This document shows positions 1-9,680 of a DNA stretch of 64,000 bases, piece by piece. Position 1 is the stretch's first letter. Each line of letters starts with the position of its first letter. A program made the translations under genes and the position numbers. The stretch covers positions 1 to 64,000 of the forward strand of contig DAOPJV010000005.1 in assembly GCA_035399845.1 (NCBI GenBank), written 5' to 3'. The stretch comes from ECT2AJA-110-A sp035399845 (GTDB lineage: Bacteria; Planctomycetota; Phycisphaerae; UBA1845; UTPLA1). The notes under the pieces are model-generated. The model ran no database searches. It worked only from the letters and a program-made list of their open reading frames with translations, and was not told where the DNA came from.

Positions 1-231
1 ATTGGATTCCGAAACCAGATCGTAACATCTGGCGAGGAGACAGCCTTTCATCGAACTAAATTGTCTCGCTCCTTCAGAGCGAATTCCGCCCTGCAAACAC
101 GGATGTCTTCTCACAATTGGTTCGCTCGCGCCAATCCGTCGAGATCCCGGAAAGCCTCGGGCAAGCCACCAGTGGCGCACGTGCGCTTAGAGTGCTATCG
201 ATGTCAATTCGGTCGGCGCCGGTCGAAGCGA

Positions 232-369
232 GTAGGGTGGGCGCCTCCCGCGAGTCGTCATGTCATCGTGAGGACCGCTGGAGGTTCCGAATCCGGTGAA
301 GCGCCGTGCGGCGTCGGTTGCATTGCGGGAGGCGCCCACCCTACGCTCTGCGGGAGGGGCCCACCCTAT
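232..369. repeat. Inverted repeat with a third degenerate copy, downstream of the fucosidase gene
   Basis: A 20-base unit at 232-251 (GTAGGGTGGGCGCCTCCCGC) is perfectly inverted at 325-344. A third copy at 350-369 has the same orientation as the second and differs at two positions. The array begins about 5 bases beyond the fucosidase stop codon. From memory, GTAGGGTGGGC-type units are common intergenic repeats in planctomycetes. The pair could fold into a long hairpin in the transcript, but no T-tract follows. Positions 1-231 show no convincing gene. Confidence 0.7.
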
Positions 370-374
370 CCTTC

Positions 375-3300
375 TCAATCGTGTGAACGCGATCGATACA
401 ACCCGAACTCGGCGATGGCGGGGCGGCCCAGCGCCGAGGTGATTGTCAGACGCAGGCGTTGGGCGCGCATGGGTGGGATGCGCAGCAGGCGCTGGTAGCC
501 GATTGTCGTTCCTTCCGCGACCCGTTTCCACGCGCCGTCGCGTTCCTCGACATCCACGTGAAACCCGCTGACGCGCTGACCACTCCGAATGTCCTCTCGG
601 ATCGCGATCAAATCGAATGACCGATCGGCCAGCAGGTCGATCACGATCGACGCCGGACCGGACGCCATCTGTGGCGTCCAGGCCGTTTTCAAGTCGCCAT
701 CGACGATCGCGGACCGTCGGTCCTGCGCGGCGTCCAATTCGTCAGGGCCGGGAACGACATGCTTTCCCAGCGCCAGGTTGTCCCGAAACGTCGCTTCGAT
801 GGCGTCGCGAAACTCCGCCAGGCGGCGCGCGTCGTTTTCATGAATCAATCCCCGGCGATCGGGCGGTACATTCAGCAGCAGCACGCCATTGCGTCCGACG
901 GACTTGTCGTAAATGTCGAGGAGCTCGCTAAGAGATTTCACCTTGTCATCTTCGGCGGCGTGATAGAACCAGCCAGGCCGTATCGAAACGTCGCACTCCG
1001 CCGGCGTCCAGTAGGCGCCATCGGCGTGGCCATGCGTCAGTTCGCGGTAGTTCGGTCCGCCCGGGCGAAACTCGTTGCGACGCAGTGTCGACCAGTTGGT
1101 CTCGTCGGCGAATCCGTTTTCGTTGCCGACCCAGCGAACATCGGGACCGGCGTCGGAGAATATGACGGCGTCGGGCTGCAGCCTTCTGACCACCTCGATG
1201 TAACGGGGCCAGTCATAGACCTGTTTCCTGCCATTGGGCCCTTCGCCGCAGGCGCCGTCGAACCAGACTTCGTGAATGGGACCGTAGTTGGTCAGCAGCT
1301 CTGTCAGTTGATTGACATAGTAGTCGTTGTAGGCGTCCGTGCCGTAACTCGGCTCGTGACGATCCCACGGCGAAAGGTAAATGCCGAACCTGAGCCCCAG
1401 TTCCCGGCAGGCTTCGGAGACCTCGCGGACCAGGTCGCCGTGGCCGTCGCGCCAGGGGCTGTGCTTCACGGAGTGCTCGGTATATCGACTCGGCCAGAGG
1501 CAGAATCCGTCATGGTGCCTGGCGCTGAGGATGACCTGGTTCATGCCGGCCCGCCCAAGCGTCGAGATCCACTGCCGCGCGTCGAGTTCCGTTGGATTGA
1601 AGAGCGCGGGGCTTTCGGTCCCGTCACCCCATTCCCGATCCGTGAACGTGTTGATCCCGAAATGCACGAACGCCTGCAGTTCAACTTGTTGCCAGGCCAG
1701 TTGGCGCGGTGTGGGTCGCGGGCGCAACGCGTTTGGGTCGCACGTCAGCGACGTCGTCGGAAGTCGCTGTTTCTCGACGCCGGGGCCCTCGTACAGAACG
1801 TCCAGACCCAGGTCGCCCGTCCGATTGAAGTAACAGACTGTGATCGGATGCGGGCCGGCGGCCAGCGCGACGAATCCACTCGCTTCCCGCATCCCGTGGA
1901 GCCCGTCGTTGTCGACAACCAGGTCGCCGTCGATGTAAAGCCGGCTCCCGTCGTCGGACGCGACAAAGAACCGATACACGCCATCACGTGGGATTGTGAC
2001 AGCGCCCGTAAAGCGGATCGCAATCGCCTCGGGCCGATCGCGAACGGATAGGTCGATGCCCGCCACGTGTCCGACTTTCATCGGCGTGAGCGCGTCGAAA
2101 CTCGGCATGGCGTCCCAGGCGCCTTCGTAGACCTCGTATTGAAGTCCCGGAGTTTGCTCGTTGAGATCTGCGGCGGGCCGTGGCGTCACCCGCTCGAAGG
2201 TTTCGGCGGCCGTCTTGCTGACCGGGCGCTCGCCCCGGAACACGCGCGCTCGAACAGTCGCCGTCCGGTCAAGTTGAATCGGTCCGTCAACCCGCGGCGA
2301 TTCGCTCGTCGGTATCGTGTCGTCCAGCGTGTAGCGAATCTGAACGCCGACTCGATCCGAGTGGATCCGCACTTCAGTGGAATCCGTGAAAATCGGCGCC
2401 GCCGCTGTGATGACCGGCGGATGGTTGATATCCGGCGGACCTTTCACGTCGAGGACGATGACGGAGTCGATGGTGTCCGGGGCTTTGCCTGGCAGGCCGA
2501 TGATGATGGAGTCCTCGCTGCGGCTGAGTTCGAGTGGGGCGCCGGAGTTGTCGGCCAGCAGGTTGGCGCGAATCGGTTCGTTATAGATGCCCGGAACCAC
2601 CAGGCGACGATCCGCCGGCCAGTCGAATACGTGGAGGTAGAGCCGCGTGGTTCCGTCATCGAGCGATCGTTGCGTGCAACGGCCCCACGGCAGAGATCGA
2701 AACGGGCTCGCCGATGTGCCGTGGATCGAATCACTGTTGACTTTCATCCAGCGCCCGATCCCGCGCAGTCGATCGACGCAGGGTTGCGGAAACGCACCGT
2801 CGGCTGTGGGTCCCACGTTTAATAGGAAGTTGCCGCCTTTCGACACGACATCGACCAGCGTGTGGATCAGGTCCGCCGTGGATTTCCAATGACTGTCACG
2901 CTGGTTGAATCCCCAGTGATCATTCATCGTCATGCAGGTTTCCCAGTCCACGCCGGGCAGGCCGGTTGCGGGAATCTCCTGCTCAGGGGTACCAAAGTCG
3001 CCTGCAAACCGGGCGTCCGATGTCATCCCGGCCATGCCGGAGCGTCCCTTGTCGACGCGGTTGTTGACGATGACGTTCGGCTGAATGGTGCGAACGAAGT
3101 GGTAGAGGTCGAGACCGCGCTCGTGGGACCATGTGGACTCCCATTCGCCGTCGAACCACATGACGCCGATGGGACCGTAGTTTGTCAGCAGCTCGCGCAC
3201 CTGGCCCCTGAGATACTGCGCGTATCGCTCGAAGTCCGCGTCCGTCGCCGGTCGATCTTCCCAGTCGCGCCGCGGAAGGTAGTCGGGATGGCGCCAGTCC

Positions 3301-3878
3301 ATGATCGAGTGATACCAGCACATGCGAACATCGGCGCGACGACACGCCTCCGACAGTTCCTTCATGACGTCCCGCTGAAACGGCGTCGACATGACGTCGT
3401 AGTCGGTCAGCGCCGAGTCGAACAGGCAGAAGCCATCATGATGCTTGGACGTGATCACGATGTAGCGCATGCCGGCGTCTTTCGCGAGTCGCGCCCACGC
3501 GTCGGCGTCGAAGCGCTGAGGGTTGAATCTCCCCAGCAGCGTGTCGTATTCGTCGATCGGAATGCGCGCCGATTGACGAATCCACTCGCCGTGGTCGGTC
3601 CGATTGCCCCAGTCGCCGGCGGGAATCGAGTAGAGCCCCCAGTGAATGAAGAGACCGAACCGCGCCTCGCGCCACCACTTCAGGCGCGCGTCGTCGTCGA
3701 GGGATTGTTCGCCTGTTTGACGTGGCGCATCAGTCGACTGTGAGATGGCGCGGTGGACATTGCCGATTGGCGGCTGCGAGACCTCGGCCTGTGTGGCGCC
3801 CGCCGTCAATAGAGTCGAGGACATTCCGAGCGTGCAAACCAGCAATGCGACGCGCGCTGTCGATCCAAAAGTCTGCAT
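375..3878 (-). CDS. Secreted tandem alpha-L-fucosidase (two GH29 domains with PA14)
   Basis: This 1167-residue protein has a signal peptide (about residues 1-31, hydrophobic core then ATQA) and two separate GH29 fucosidase modules. Module one (about 60-480) carries FIHWGLYS, SKHHDGFCLF and MWFDGEWE, with the family's nucleophile position at Asp243. Module two (about 725-1030) carries VHFGINTFTDREWG, ARHHDGFCLW and VWFDGACG with Asp874. Between them lie a chitobiase-C-terminal-like beta domain (about 490-575) and a PA14-like sugar-binding domain (about 580-715). The C-terminus (about 1035-1167) resembles an F5/8 discoidin carbohydrate-binding domain. GH29 enzymes release alpha-L-fucose with retention and are usually 400-600 residues, so this is a natural fusion. 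It probably degrades fucosylated polysaccharide in the periplasm or outside the cell. It reads away from the integrated element on its 5' side. Confidence 0.93.
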   Translation of the reverse strand: MQTFGSTARVALLVCTLGMSSTLLTAGATQAEVSQPPIGNVHRAISQSTDAPRQTGEQSLDDDARLKWWREARFGLFIHWGLYSIPAGDWGNRTDHGEWIRQSARIPIDEYDTLLGRFNPQRFDADAWARLAKDAGMRYIVITSKHHDGFCLFDSALTDYDVMSTPFQRDVMKELSEACRRADVRMCWYHSIMDWRHPDYLPRRDWEDRPATDADFERYAQYLRGQVRELLTNYGPIGVMWFDGEWESTWSHERGLDLYHFVRTIQPNVIVNNRVDKGRSGMAGMTSDARFAGDFGTPEQEIPATGLPGVDWETCMTMNDHWGFNQRDSHWKSTADLIHTLVDVVSKGGNFLLNVGPTADGAFPQPCVDRLRGIGRWMKVNSDSIHGTSASPFRSLPWGRCTQRSLDDGTTRLYLHVFDWPADRRLVVPGIYNEPIRANLLADNSGAPLELSRSEDSIIIGLPGKAPDTIDSVIVLDVKGPPDINHPPVITAAAPIFTDSTEVRIHSDRVGVQIRYTLDDTIPTSESPRVDGPIQLDRTATVRARVFRGERPVSKTAAETFERVTPRPAADLNEQTPGLQYEVYEGAWDAMPSFDALTPMKVGHVAGIDLSVRDRPEAIAIRFTGAVTIPRDGVYRFFVASDDGSRLYIDGDLVVDNDGLHGMREASGFVALAAGPHPITVCYFNRTGDLGLDVLYEGPGVEKQRLPTTSLTCDPNALRPRPTPRQLAWQQVELQAFVHFGINTFTDREWGDGTESPALFNPTELDARQWISTLGRAGMNQVILSARHHDGFCLWPSRYTEHSVKHSPWRDGHGDLVREVSEACRELGLRFGIYLSPWDRHEPSYGTDAYNDYYVNQLTELLTNYGPIHEVWFDGACGEGPNGRKQVYDWPRYIEVVRRLQPDAVIFSDAGPDVRWVGNENGFADETNWSTLRRNEFRPGGPNYRELTHGHADGAYWTPAECDVSIRPGWFYHAAEDDKVKSLSELLDIYDKSVGRNGVLLLNVPPDRRGLIHENDARRLAEFRDAIEATFRDNLALGKHVVPGPDELDAAQDRRSAIVDGDLKTAWTPQMASGPASIVIDLLADRSFDLIAIREDIRSGQRVSGFHVDVEERDGAWKRVAEGTTIGYQRLLRIPPMRAQRLRLTITSALGRPAIAEFGLYRSRSHD

Positions 3879-4114
3879 GGCGGGTGCTCCTGTCGCCTGC
3901 GTGTGGAACCGATTCTAACGTCCTGGCGGGAGGGAAGGCCCCATCGTGGAATGGCCTGGCGAACTGGTCGCCGTTTCGCGCGATCAGACGTCGTCGCCGG
4001 ACGCTCCAGCCACTCAATCCAACGACGATGATCGACTATCGAAGGCGTCGAAAAACGGGCCCCACGACGGCGCAGGACGCGATTTCTCGGGGGATGACGG
4101 GAGAGTGAAGAGAA

Positions 4115-4160
4115 AGCGGGCGACGCGACTCGAACGCGCAACATTCAGCTTGGAAGGCTG
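4115..4160. repeat. Left attachment-site repeat (attL core), fragment of tRNA-Gly
   Basis: These 46 bases are identical to 24313-24358, the 3' part of the tRNA-Gly gene on the minus strand (anticodon loop, T arm, acceptor stem and discriminator base). Identity stops abruptly at both ends: A versus C before it, C versus A after it. The 5' half of a tRNA is absent here, so this is not a functional tRNA. It is the original chromosomal 3' end, displaced when the element inserted. Confidence 0.95.
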
Positions 4161-4344
4161 CGAGCCTGACACAGAAGGCATTGGAAACGCGGAGGTTACG
4201 GCGGGCCGTTGCGCCACACCAGCAACGTCCACGGCAACCGACGCGGATCTGTGCCGAGTTGCCGATGCGTGGCCGAGTCTATCCGACAACGTACGCGCAG
4301 CGATCCTACTGATCGTCAACGGTGAGGTCGGTCCGACACGGTAG
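4159..4344 (+). pseudogene. Displaced 3' end of the integrase gene (61 codons plus stop)
   Basis: The frame that crosses the left attachment repeat encodes the same residues (ATRLERATFSLEG) as the extreme C-terminus of the integrase at 22926-24359. It then continues for 61 more codons to a TAG at 4342-4344. The continuation contains DADLCRVADAWPSLSDNVRA and an ILLIV segment. From memory, unsearched, this W-P-x-L tail is typical of full-length planctomycete integrases. On the excised circle this stretch would follow the integrase in frame, giving 538 residues. In the integrated state it has no start codon of its own in a sensible context and is presumably silent. Confidence 0.8.
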
Positions 4345-4989
4345 GGCGATCGCGGTCGAGCGACAGACGCTTCTGCCATTGGATCGGGCGTGGCCCGCAA
4401 CCATCGCACCGCCGACCGAAACTCGGGCTCCCCTGTCATTCCTGAATTGCATGTTCGGCCGTGGATGCGGTGGCGCGCATATGTCCGGAATACGCCCTTC
4501 AATTGACTCGCGAGATCGTCATACACCTTCCGTTCCCGTGAATCGGAACGTCATTGCGGAGGTATCACCAGTCATGAATGAAAATAGGTGAGAGAAATGT
4601 CCACTGGGTGAACTGCAATGCGAATCGCGTAAGCAAATGTGCGTTCGAAGCCTACGTATTGGTGTACCGAAATCGTGCGATATTTACAGGGGGAAATACC
4701 GCGAACACAGCTTGATCGCGAGGCGTACCGTGTCTATCTTAAGTGCGGGGTCATGAAAGAGGGTTAGTAGAGAAGCGTGTTCGAAGCCGTTATCACATGG
4801 CGGCGCGGCGCTGAAGTCAGCCGTCAGAGTACCTTCGGGCCACTTGCTACTTCGACATCCGAATACGGGCGCACGGGCGATCGAGTGCTTTCGTGATCGG
4901 CGTTGCGCCGTTGTCATGCAGAGTCCTCCGTGCTGATACGACGCGCGCGAGGTCAGCGGGGAAGGTGCGCCTTGCGTTTGCGAAGTGAG
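4345..4989. other. Non-coding stretch at the left end of the island
   Basis: No convincing gene is seen. The only frame of note (a 77-codon minus-strand frame at 4684-4917) has no recognisable motif and no clear ribosome binding site. The stretch is visibly less GC-rich than the flanking core genes, as expected for acquired DNA. Confidence 0.5.
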
Positions 4990-5721
4990 CTACGGGATTC
5001 GGCGACGACGTTGAGTGCCCGAAGCGGTGATCCCAATGATCAGCAAGAGAGCCGAAGCGGGTTCGGGAATGAGCGGTGCAACGTGGAAATCGGCGTACCC
5101 GGTCGCATCGAGGTCTCCGATATTGGGCTCGCCGGTGTTCGTATTGTCAAGGACCGCTTGAAGTCGATACAGCGTGCCGGCCTGGAGGATTGCTTCGCCC
5201 ATGAACGCGAGAGTGCCCGATGCGGGATCGTTCAGGCCGTTGCCGCCCTCACGACGTTCGAAGAAGACGTCATCAGACGTACTGAAGTCACGAATCGCCA
5301 TGCCAAAAACGACTCGAAAGCCTCGACTGGGCGTATGCGCATAAGTCAACGACCCGGCCACCGTCACGCGGAGGTCTTCTGTCGGCTCTATGAAGACTTG
5401 CACGCGCGTCACCGTGCTGATGCTAAGCGAGCGGATCGCATGGGAGAGGTCGGTGTTGAATTCTCCGGTTCCGGCGGTTTCGTTCCATTGAAAGGCATAT
5501 GTCGACTCGACAATGTTCATGCCGACTTGCGCAAGACTGTCTTGATCTAGGGGATTGCTGATCGTCGTGATGCTGTCAAAGTCAACTACAGCGGAGCCTG
5601 CAGACGTGTCGGTGACTGAATCCGTCAGATCGAGCGATGTCGCAACGAAACCGGCGCGAAGTGTGTTTGCTACGAAGAGCAAGAGGAGGATGGACATGAC
5701 GTAAGGAAATCGATGCATCAT
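4990..5721 (-). CDS. PEP-CTERM sorting-signal protein, function unknown
   Basis: This 243-residue secreted protein has an N-terminal signal peptide with a long hydrophobic core (SILLLLFVANTLRA). At its C-terminus it has a PEP-CTERM signal: the motif PEPAS, a hydrophobic helix (ALLLIIGITASG) and a basic end (QRRRRIP). In this family the C-terminal tripartite signal is handled by an exosortase, which sorts proteins to the envelope or matrix. The middle is beta-rich with no recognised enzyme motif. I chose the ATG at 5721, next to the signal peptide; an upstream ATG at 5763 would add 14 residues. It is divergent from the beta-helix gene at 5814. It lies inside the island, which is unusual cargo. 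No exosortase is present in the window. Confidence 0.8.
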   Translation of the reverse strand: MMHRFPYVMSILLLLFVANTLRAGFVATSLDLTDSVTDTSAGSAVVDFDSITTISNPLDQDSLAQVGMNIVESTYAFQWNETAGTGEFNTDLSHAIRSLSISTVTRVQVFIEPTEDLRVTVAGSLTYAHTPSRGFRVVFGMAIRDFSTSDDVFFERREGGNGLNDPASGTLAFMGEAILQAGTLYRLQAVLDNTNTGEPNIGDLDATGYADFHVAPLIPEPASALLLIIGITASGTQRRRRIP

Positions 5722-5813
5722 CAAGGGCGCTTTCGGAGAGATTTTGAAGTAAGCAATCAACAATTCATCATACCGATTCGATCAGTAGTATTCAAACCCA
5801 ATGAGGAGTAATA

Positions 5814-8762
5814 ATGAAACGTACTACCCTGCTTAGATTCGCTGTAGTTCTCGGCCTAAGTTTCGGAGGGGAAGTGGCATCGGCTTCAGTATTCCGCGTT
5901 GACGCAAATTCAACGGCCGGCACACCAGACGGAGCGAGCTGGATAACGGCCTACGCCAGCCTACAGGAGGCGATCGACCCGAGCATAAACACCTCCCTTG
6001 CGGCTGGAGATGAAATCTGGATTGCTCAGGGCACGTATCATCCAGATGATGGCACGTTGGACCGGACAGCGACCTTTCAACTTGTCCATCGTGTAAGTAT
6101 GCGAGGCGGATTCAAAGGCCTGAGCGATCTGCCAAATGGCGACACGCAGATACTCGATGCGAGCTTAACGATTCTGAGCGGGGACTTGGAGGGGGATGAC
6201 GAGGATGTTAACGGCGACACGACGGACAATTCTCTCGTGGTCGTAACAGCTGGGCTTGATGCACAGAACATCGTGGACAACCTGACAAGATTGGAATACC
6301 TGACCATTGAACGAGGAGATCACACTCAATACGGAGGTTCGGGTTCGGACGGCGACGGTGCCGGTATCGTCATCAGCGAGGGCAGCAATCCGCAGATACT
6401 CAACTGTATCATCCGGAACAACAACGTGCCGGAGGATAACCGAGGAGCTGGAGTGTTGATCCTGACACAGGATACTCTCTTGAACGTTAGGGTCGAAGGC
6501 TGTTCGATAGAAAACAACAATGCTCGTGTAGGTGCAGGAATCTGCGTCGTCGGGTCTTTTGTTGATGCGGTTGATACGACGATCAAGGAGAACCACCTCA
6601 ACGCCCAAACAACCAGCCCAGTCTTTCCAGTGGAGGGCGCTGGATTTTACTTGGACAGCGAGTCGATCGGTACATTCACTCAATGCACAATACGGGAAAA
6701 CACCTGGGTCGCTGACGACGACCTTCAGATGGAGTCGCCGGCGTATGGCGCGGGCGGTTCTTCCCACGGCCAACTGACAATGAGACATTGCGAGATCATC
6801 GCCAACACGCTGACGGGCCTAAACGCACAACCCAATGGCGGCGGAGTGTACCTCGGAGCGCCCGCTGAATTGATCGACTGCACCTTTGATAGCAACATCG
6901 CCTGGGGCAAGTTTTTCGCATACGGCGCAGGGCTTGCCCTGGATCAGGCTGCAAGCGGTACCGAGATTGTGAATTGTCAATTTGAATTGAATCTAGGAGG
7001 CACAGTTGCACCTAATGCAACCACAGGCTACGGCGGTGGGATTTACATTGGTGGAAGTGCAGATATGGTCAATTCACTCATCGCCGAGAACTTCGTCAAT
7101 GGAAAAGGCGGTGGAATTTACGATGCGGCGGGAACGAGTCGATTCGTCAACTGTACCATTGCGGAGAACGAGGCACGAATCGACCAAGGGGGCGGTTGGT
7201 TCATTGCGACAACAGCGACGTAGGCCCCTGTTGCTGTCAATTGCATCATCTTTGGGAATGTGGATACCGATGTGAATGGCAGTCCGCAACCATTCGGCGT
7301 CGTCCAGGACTTCCAGGTCAACTCGTCCGACTCCACGCATCCACCTGCGATCACTTTCTCGTGTATCGAAGACGACACGGCCGGGGATGCGTCTGTGCCA
7401 TTCAACGCGGGGGGGACGAACATAGACCTCGATCCCGGATTCGTGACGACGATCAACGGTCCCTACCGTTTGGGTACAGGTTCCCCCTGTATCGACATGG
7501 GCACAAACACGCCGCCGCCGAGCGGTATCTACCCAGCAGACGAATTCGATGTCGATGAGGACCTCGATGATGATGAGGAGACTCCCGAAATCGATCTCAT
7601 GGACCGAATCGTCTATGGCGGGACCTTCGACCTCTCGACGTTTGAGTGCATCGTCGACATGGGTGTGAGCGAACGGCTTATCGAGTGCGACACCGAGAAC
7701 TTTGGCGATCTCAATGGCGACGATCTGAAGGACGGACTTGACATTCAGCCGTTCGTCGATTGTCTCCTCGCCGACCCGGAGGATGAGACCTGCAACTGCC
7801 GCCGTGGTGACTTCCGAGATGCCGACGGAGTCAATGTTGCCGATGTACCCTTATTCGTTGCTTGCGTCTTGTCGGCGGGCGCCGATTGTGACGTTGAGCA
7901 TTGCCCGGCATTCCCGGGTGGGCCGATTACCACGCCCCCTGATTGCAACGAGAACGGCGTGCCGGATGACGTGGACATCACCTATTGTGGGAGCGATGCT
8001 AGCCTTTGTGACTGCAACGGCAATGGAATCCCTGATGGATGCGACATCGCAAATGAGATAAGCGATGACGCGAACGAGAACAGCATTCCCGACGAGTGTG
8101 AACCGGATTGCAACGAAAACGATGTCCCCGACGATCTCGACATCGCGAACGCAACCAGCAACGACTGTGATGAGAACGGCGTCCCTGACGAGTGCGACCA
8201 GGACTGCGACGGCGACAACATCCCCGACGCTTGCGAAACCCTGATCGACTGCAACGAAAACGGGATCTTCGACGCCTGCGAGCCGGATTGCGACAATGAC
8301 GGCGTGCCAGACGCCTGTGAGCTCAGCGGCAACGACTGTAACGGCAACAACTTCCCTGATGACTGTGAAGTCAATTTCGATCCCCCGTGGAATTTGCCGG
8401 ATTGCAACAACAACGACGTTCCGGATGAGTGCGAACTCAGCGGAAACGATTGCAACGAGAACGGGATACTCGACGAGTGCGACATCGCCAACGAGGTCAG
8501 CGATGACGAGAACGAGAACGGTATCCCCGACGAGTGCGAGTCGGAAGGCATGATGGGCGGTGGCGGAAGTGCTGGCATGATGATGTCAGGCGGCTCGTCA
8601 TTCTCCACGACGGAATTGACCGAAAGCGAGGCGTGGCGGGCGTATCTTGATTGGTGCGCGGCCACGGACTTCAGTAGCATGAACAATGCGGAGGTCTTTT
8701 CGGCGCTGTTGGTGAAGCGGCAAGAGCTGGGATTGCCTGCAGGGCGGATGCTGCCTGAATAG
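5814..8762 (+). pseudogene. Secreted beta-helix / calcium-repeat protein interrupted by an in-frame TAG
   Basis: The ATG at 5814 follows a good ribosome binding site (AGGAG) and begins a signal peptide (MKRTTLLRFAVVLGL). Residues about 30-470 form a parallel beta-helix rich in N-C-x-I and GGGIY turns. The frame meets TAG at 7221-7223, then continues without a shift (APVAVNCIIFGN) to a TAA-free end at 8762. The second half holds a dockerin-like pair of EF-hand loops (GDLNGDDLKDGLD and GDFRDADGVNVAD), twelve Cys/Asp-rich calcium-type repeats and a Gly/Met-rich linker with a short helical tail. The post-TAG part has no ribosome binding site of its own. One substitution would restore a 982-residue protein. 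It may be a recent pseudogene, an amber readthrough or a sequencing error. Role is probably surface adhesion or polysaccharide binding (inference). Confidence 0.8.
7941..8543 (+). repeat. Twelve tandem Cys/Asp-rich calcium-binding-type repeats (coding)
   Basis: About twelve units of the form D-C-N-x-N-x-[IV]-P-D-x-C-[DE] follow each other, such as DCNENGVPDECD and DCDGDNIPDACE, some separated by IANEISDD-like spacers. The pattern matches thrombospondin-type-3-like repeats, in which Asp/Asn side chains bind calcium and the cysteines pair. Such arrays are frequent at the C-termini of secreted planctomycete proteins. Confidence 0.85.
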
Positions 8763-8789
8763 GTAATTATCAAGTACGCTGTTCATGAG

Positions 8790-8823
8790 GCACGGGCGTC
8801 GTTGGCGGCGCCCGTGCTTTTCT
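8790..8823 (+). terminator. Rho-independent terminator after the beta-helix gene
   Basis: A 9-bp perfect stem (GCACGGGCG / CGCCCGTGC) at 8790-8817 with a 10-base loop is followed directly by TTTTCT. It starts 28 bases after the stop codon. An intact, strong terminator here suggests that the two halves of the interrupted gene belong to one transcript. Confidence 0.85.
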
Positions 8824-9174
8824 ATTCTGACGGCGTTTCCAACGACAGCCGACTAAGATCCGCACGGGCGATTCGGGAGTTTGAACAATCTCGAGCGAAG
8901 GAGTCTTTGGCCCGCTTTGATCGGTTGCCCGCGCAGCCCTGCACTGAAACCTCCATTTGGCGCGTGGCGGCGTTGATCCTCCGGACCAGCCTCGTAAGTC
9001 CTTGGAAATGCGGCGCATGGGAATCCGGCTGGCGGTGAGCCCGTCACACAGTTATTCACACAGCGTGTATGGGATACAGCGAGGTCTGTTTCGTGGCGCG
9101 CCGGCGATGAGATCAGCTCCGTCGCCAGGGCCGAAGCGCAACGGGGCTGGGCTCCAGATTGAAGGGACGATCGT
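8824..9174. other. Intergenic stretch between terminator and Cys-rich gene
   Basis: No gene is supported. Long frames cross this stretch on both strands, but none has recognisable motifs or a convincing start. It presumably contains the promoter for the gene at 9175. Confidence 0.4.
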
Positions 9175-9507
9175 ATGGCGTACAACAGTCTCGCCCACGA
9201 ACGTCGTAGGTGCGTTGGTCAGAATCGCAGCGGTCGGGCTTGCCGCGCATGGGCGGTCTGGGGTGACTCGCGCCAGCTCTGCCGGTCACACGGGGGCGTT
9301 AGCCCGACGGCGGGCAAGCCTGAAAAGACGCGCTACGAGCCGTGCACTTGCGAGGCCTACCCCTTCCCGCACCGGCCCGGCGGGCGACTTTGTTGTTGGC
9401 CTCATGAGCCGGAAATGGCCTGGCGCCCGATCGAGGAACGCCAGCCCCAGCGAGGATCGGGCGATCCGTGGCCGGCTCGGATTGAGCTCGTGGAGCCTGG
9501 GTATTGA
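9175..9507 (+). CDS. Small Cys/His-rich protein (HGG-type putative zinc-binding)
   Basis: This 110-residue protein follows a plausible ribosome binding site (GAAGGGA, about 6 bases upstream of ATG). Its N-terminal half has the pattern C-x6-G-x-x-C-R-A, then C-R-S-H-G-G. I recognise this from small phage-associated proteins, often near terminase genes, that read like CxxxxRxGxxCxxxxxxG...CxxHGG. A second Cys cluster (CTCEAYPFPHRPGGRLCCW) may form another metal site. No enzymatic function can be assigned. It sits alone between the terminator at 8790-8823 and the hsd operon, in the same direction. The motif supports coding, but a database search would be needed to place the family. Confidence 0.6.
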   Translation: MAYNSLAHERRRCVGQNRSGRACRAWAVWGDSRQLCRSHGGVSPTAGKPEKTRYEPCTCEAYPFPHRPGGRLCCWPHEPEMAWRPIEERQPQRGSGDPWPARIELVEPGY

Positions 9508-9680
9508 ATTCCCCGGGGCCGCCGAAGTCGTGAGTGCAAAGGTGTCAGCTGAGGATGCCGGCGATGGGACTTCGGATGCACGTCGGCGCCGGAACTTTGA
9601 AATGCACGGCACGATGGCATAAATTGATCTCCACGGAATGAGCCTCGGGGAGCGTCCCGGGGCGCCGGAGTGGCCGAACC

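Noticed and set aside
759..2051. Long plus-strand open frame opposite the fucosidase
   Set aside because: It lies wholly antisense to a well-supported GH29 gene, has no recognisable motif, and high GC makes such shadow frames common.
3946..4158. Upstream part of the frame crossing the left attachment repeat, read as a 132-residue gene
   Set aside because: The part before the repeat has no motif or ribosome binding site. The informative part is the tRNA-derived segment plus the integrase tail, best explained by integration.
4115..4160. A second tRNA-Gly gene
   Set aside because: Only the 3' half is present; there is no 5' acceptor strand or D arm.
4684..4917. 77-residue minus-strand frame
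   Set aside because: No motif, no clear ribosome binding site, and no sign of conservation can be seen.
8957..9622. 221-residue plus-strand frame
   Set aside because: It overlaps the Cys/His-rich gene at 9175-9507 in another frame and is Arg/Ala/Ser-rich without motifs.
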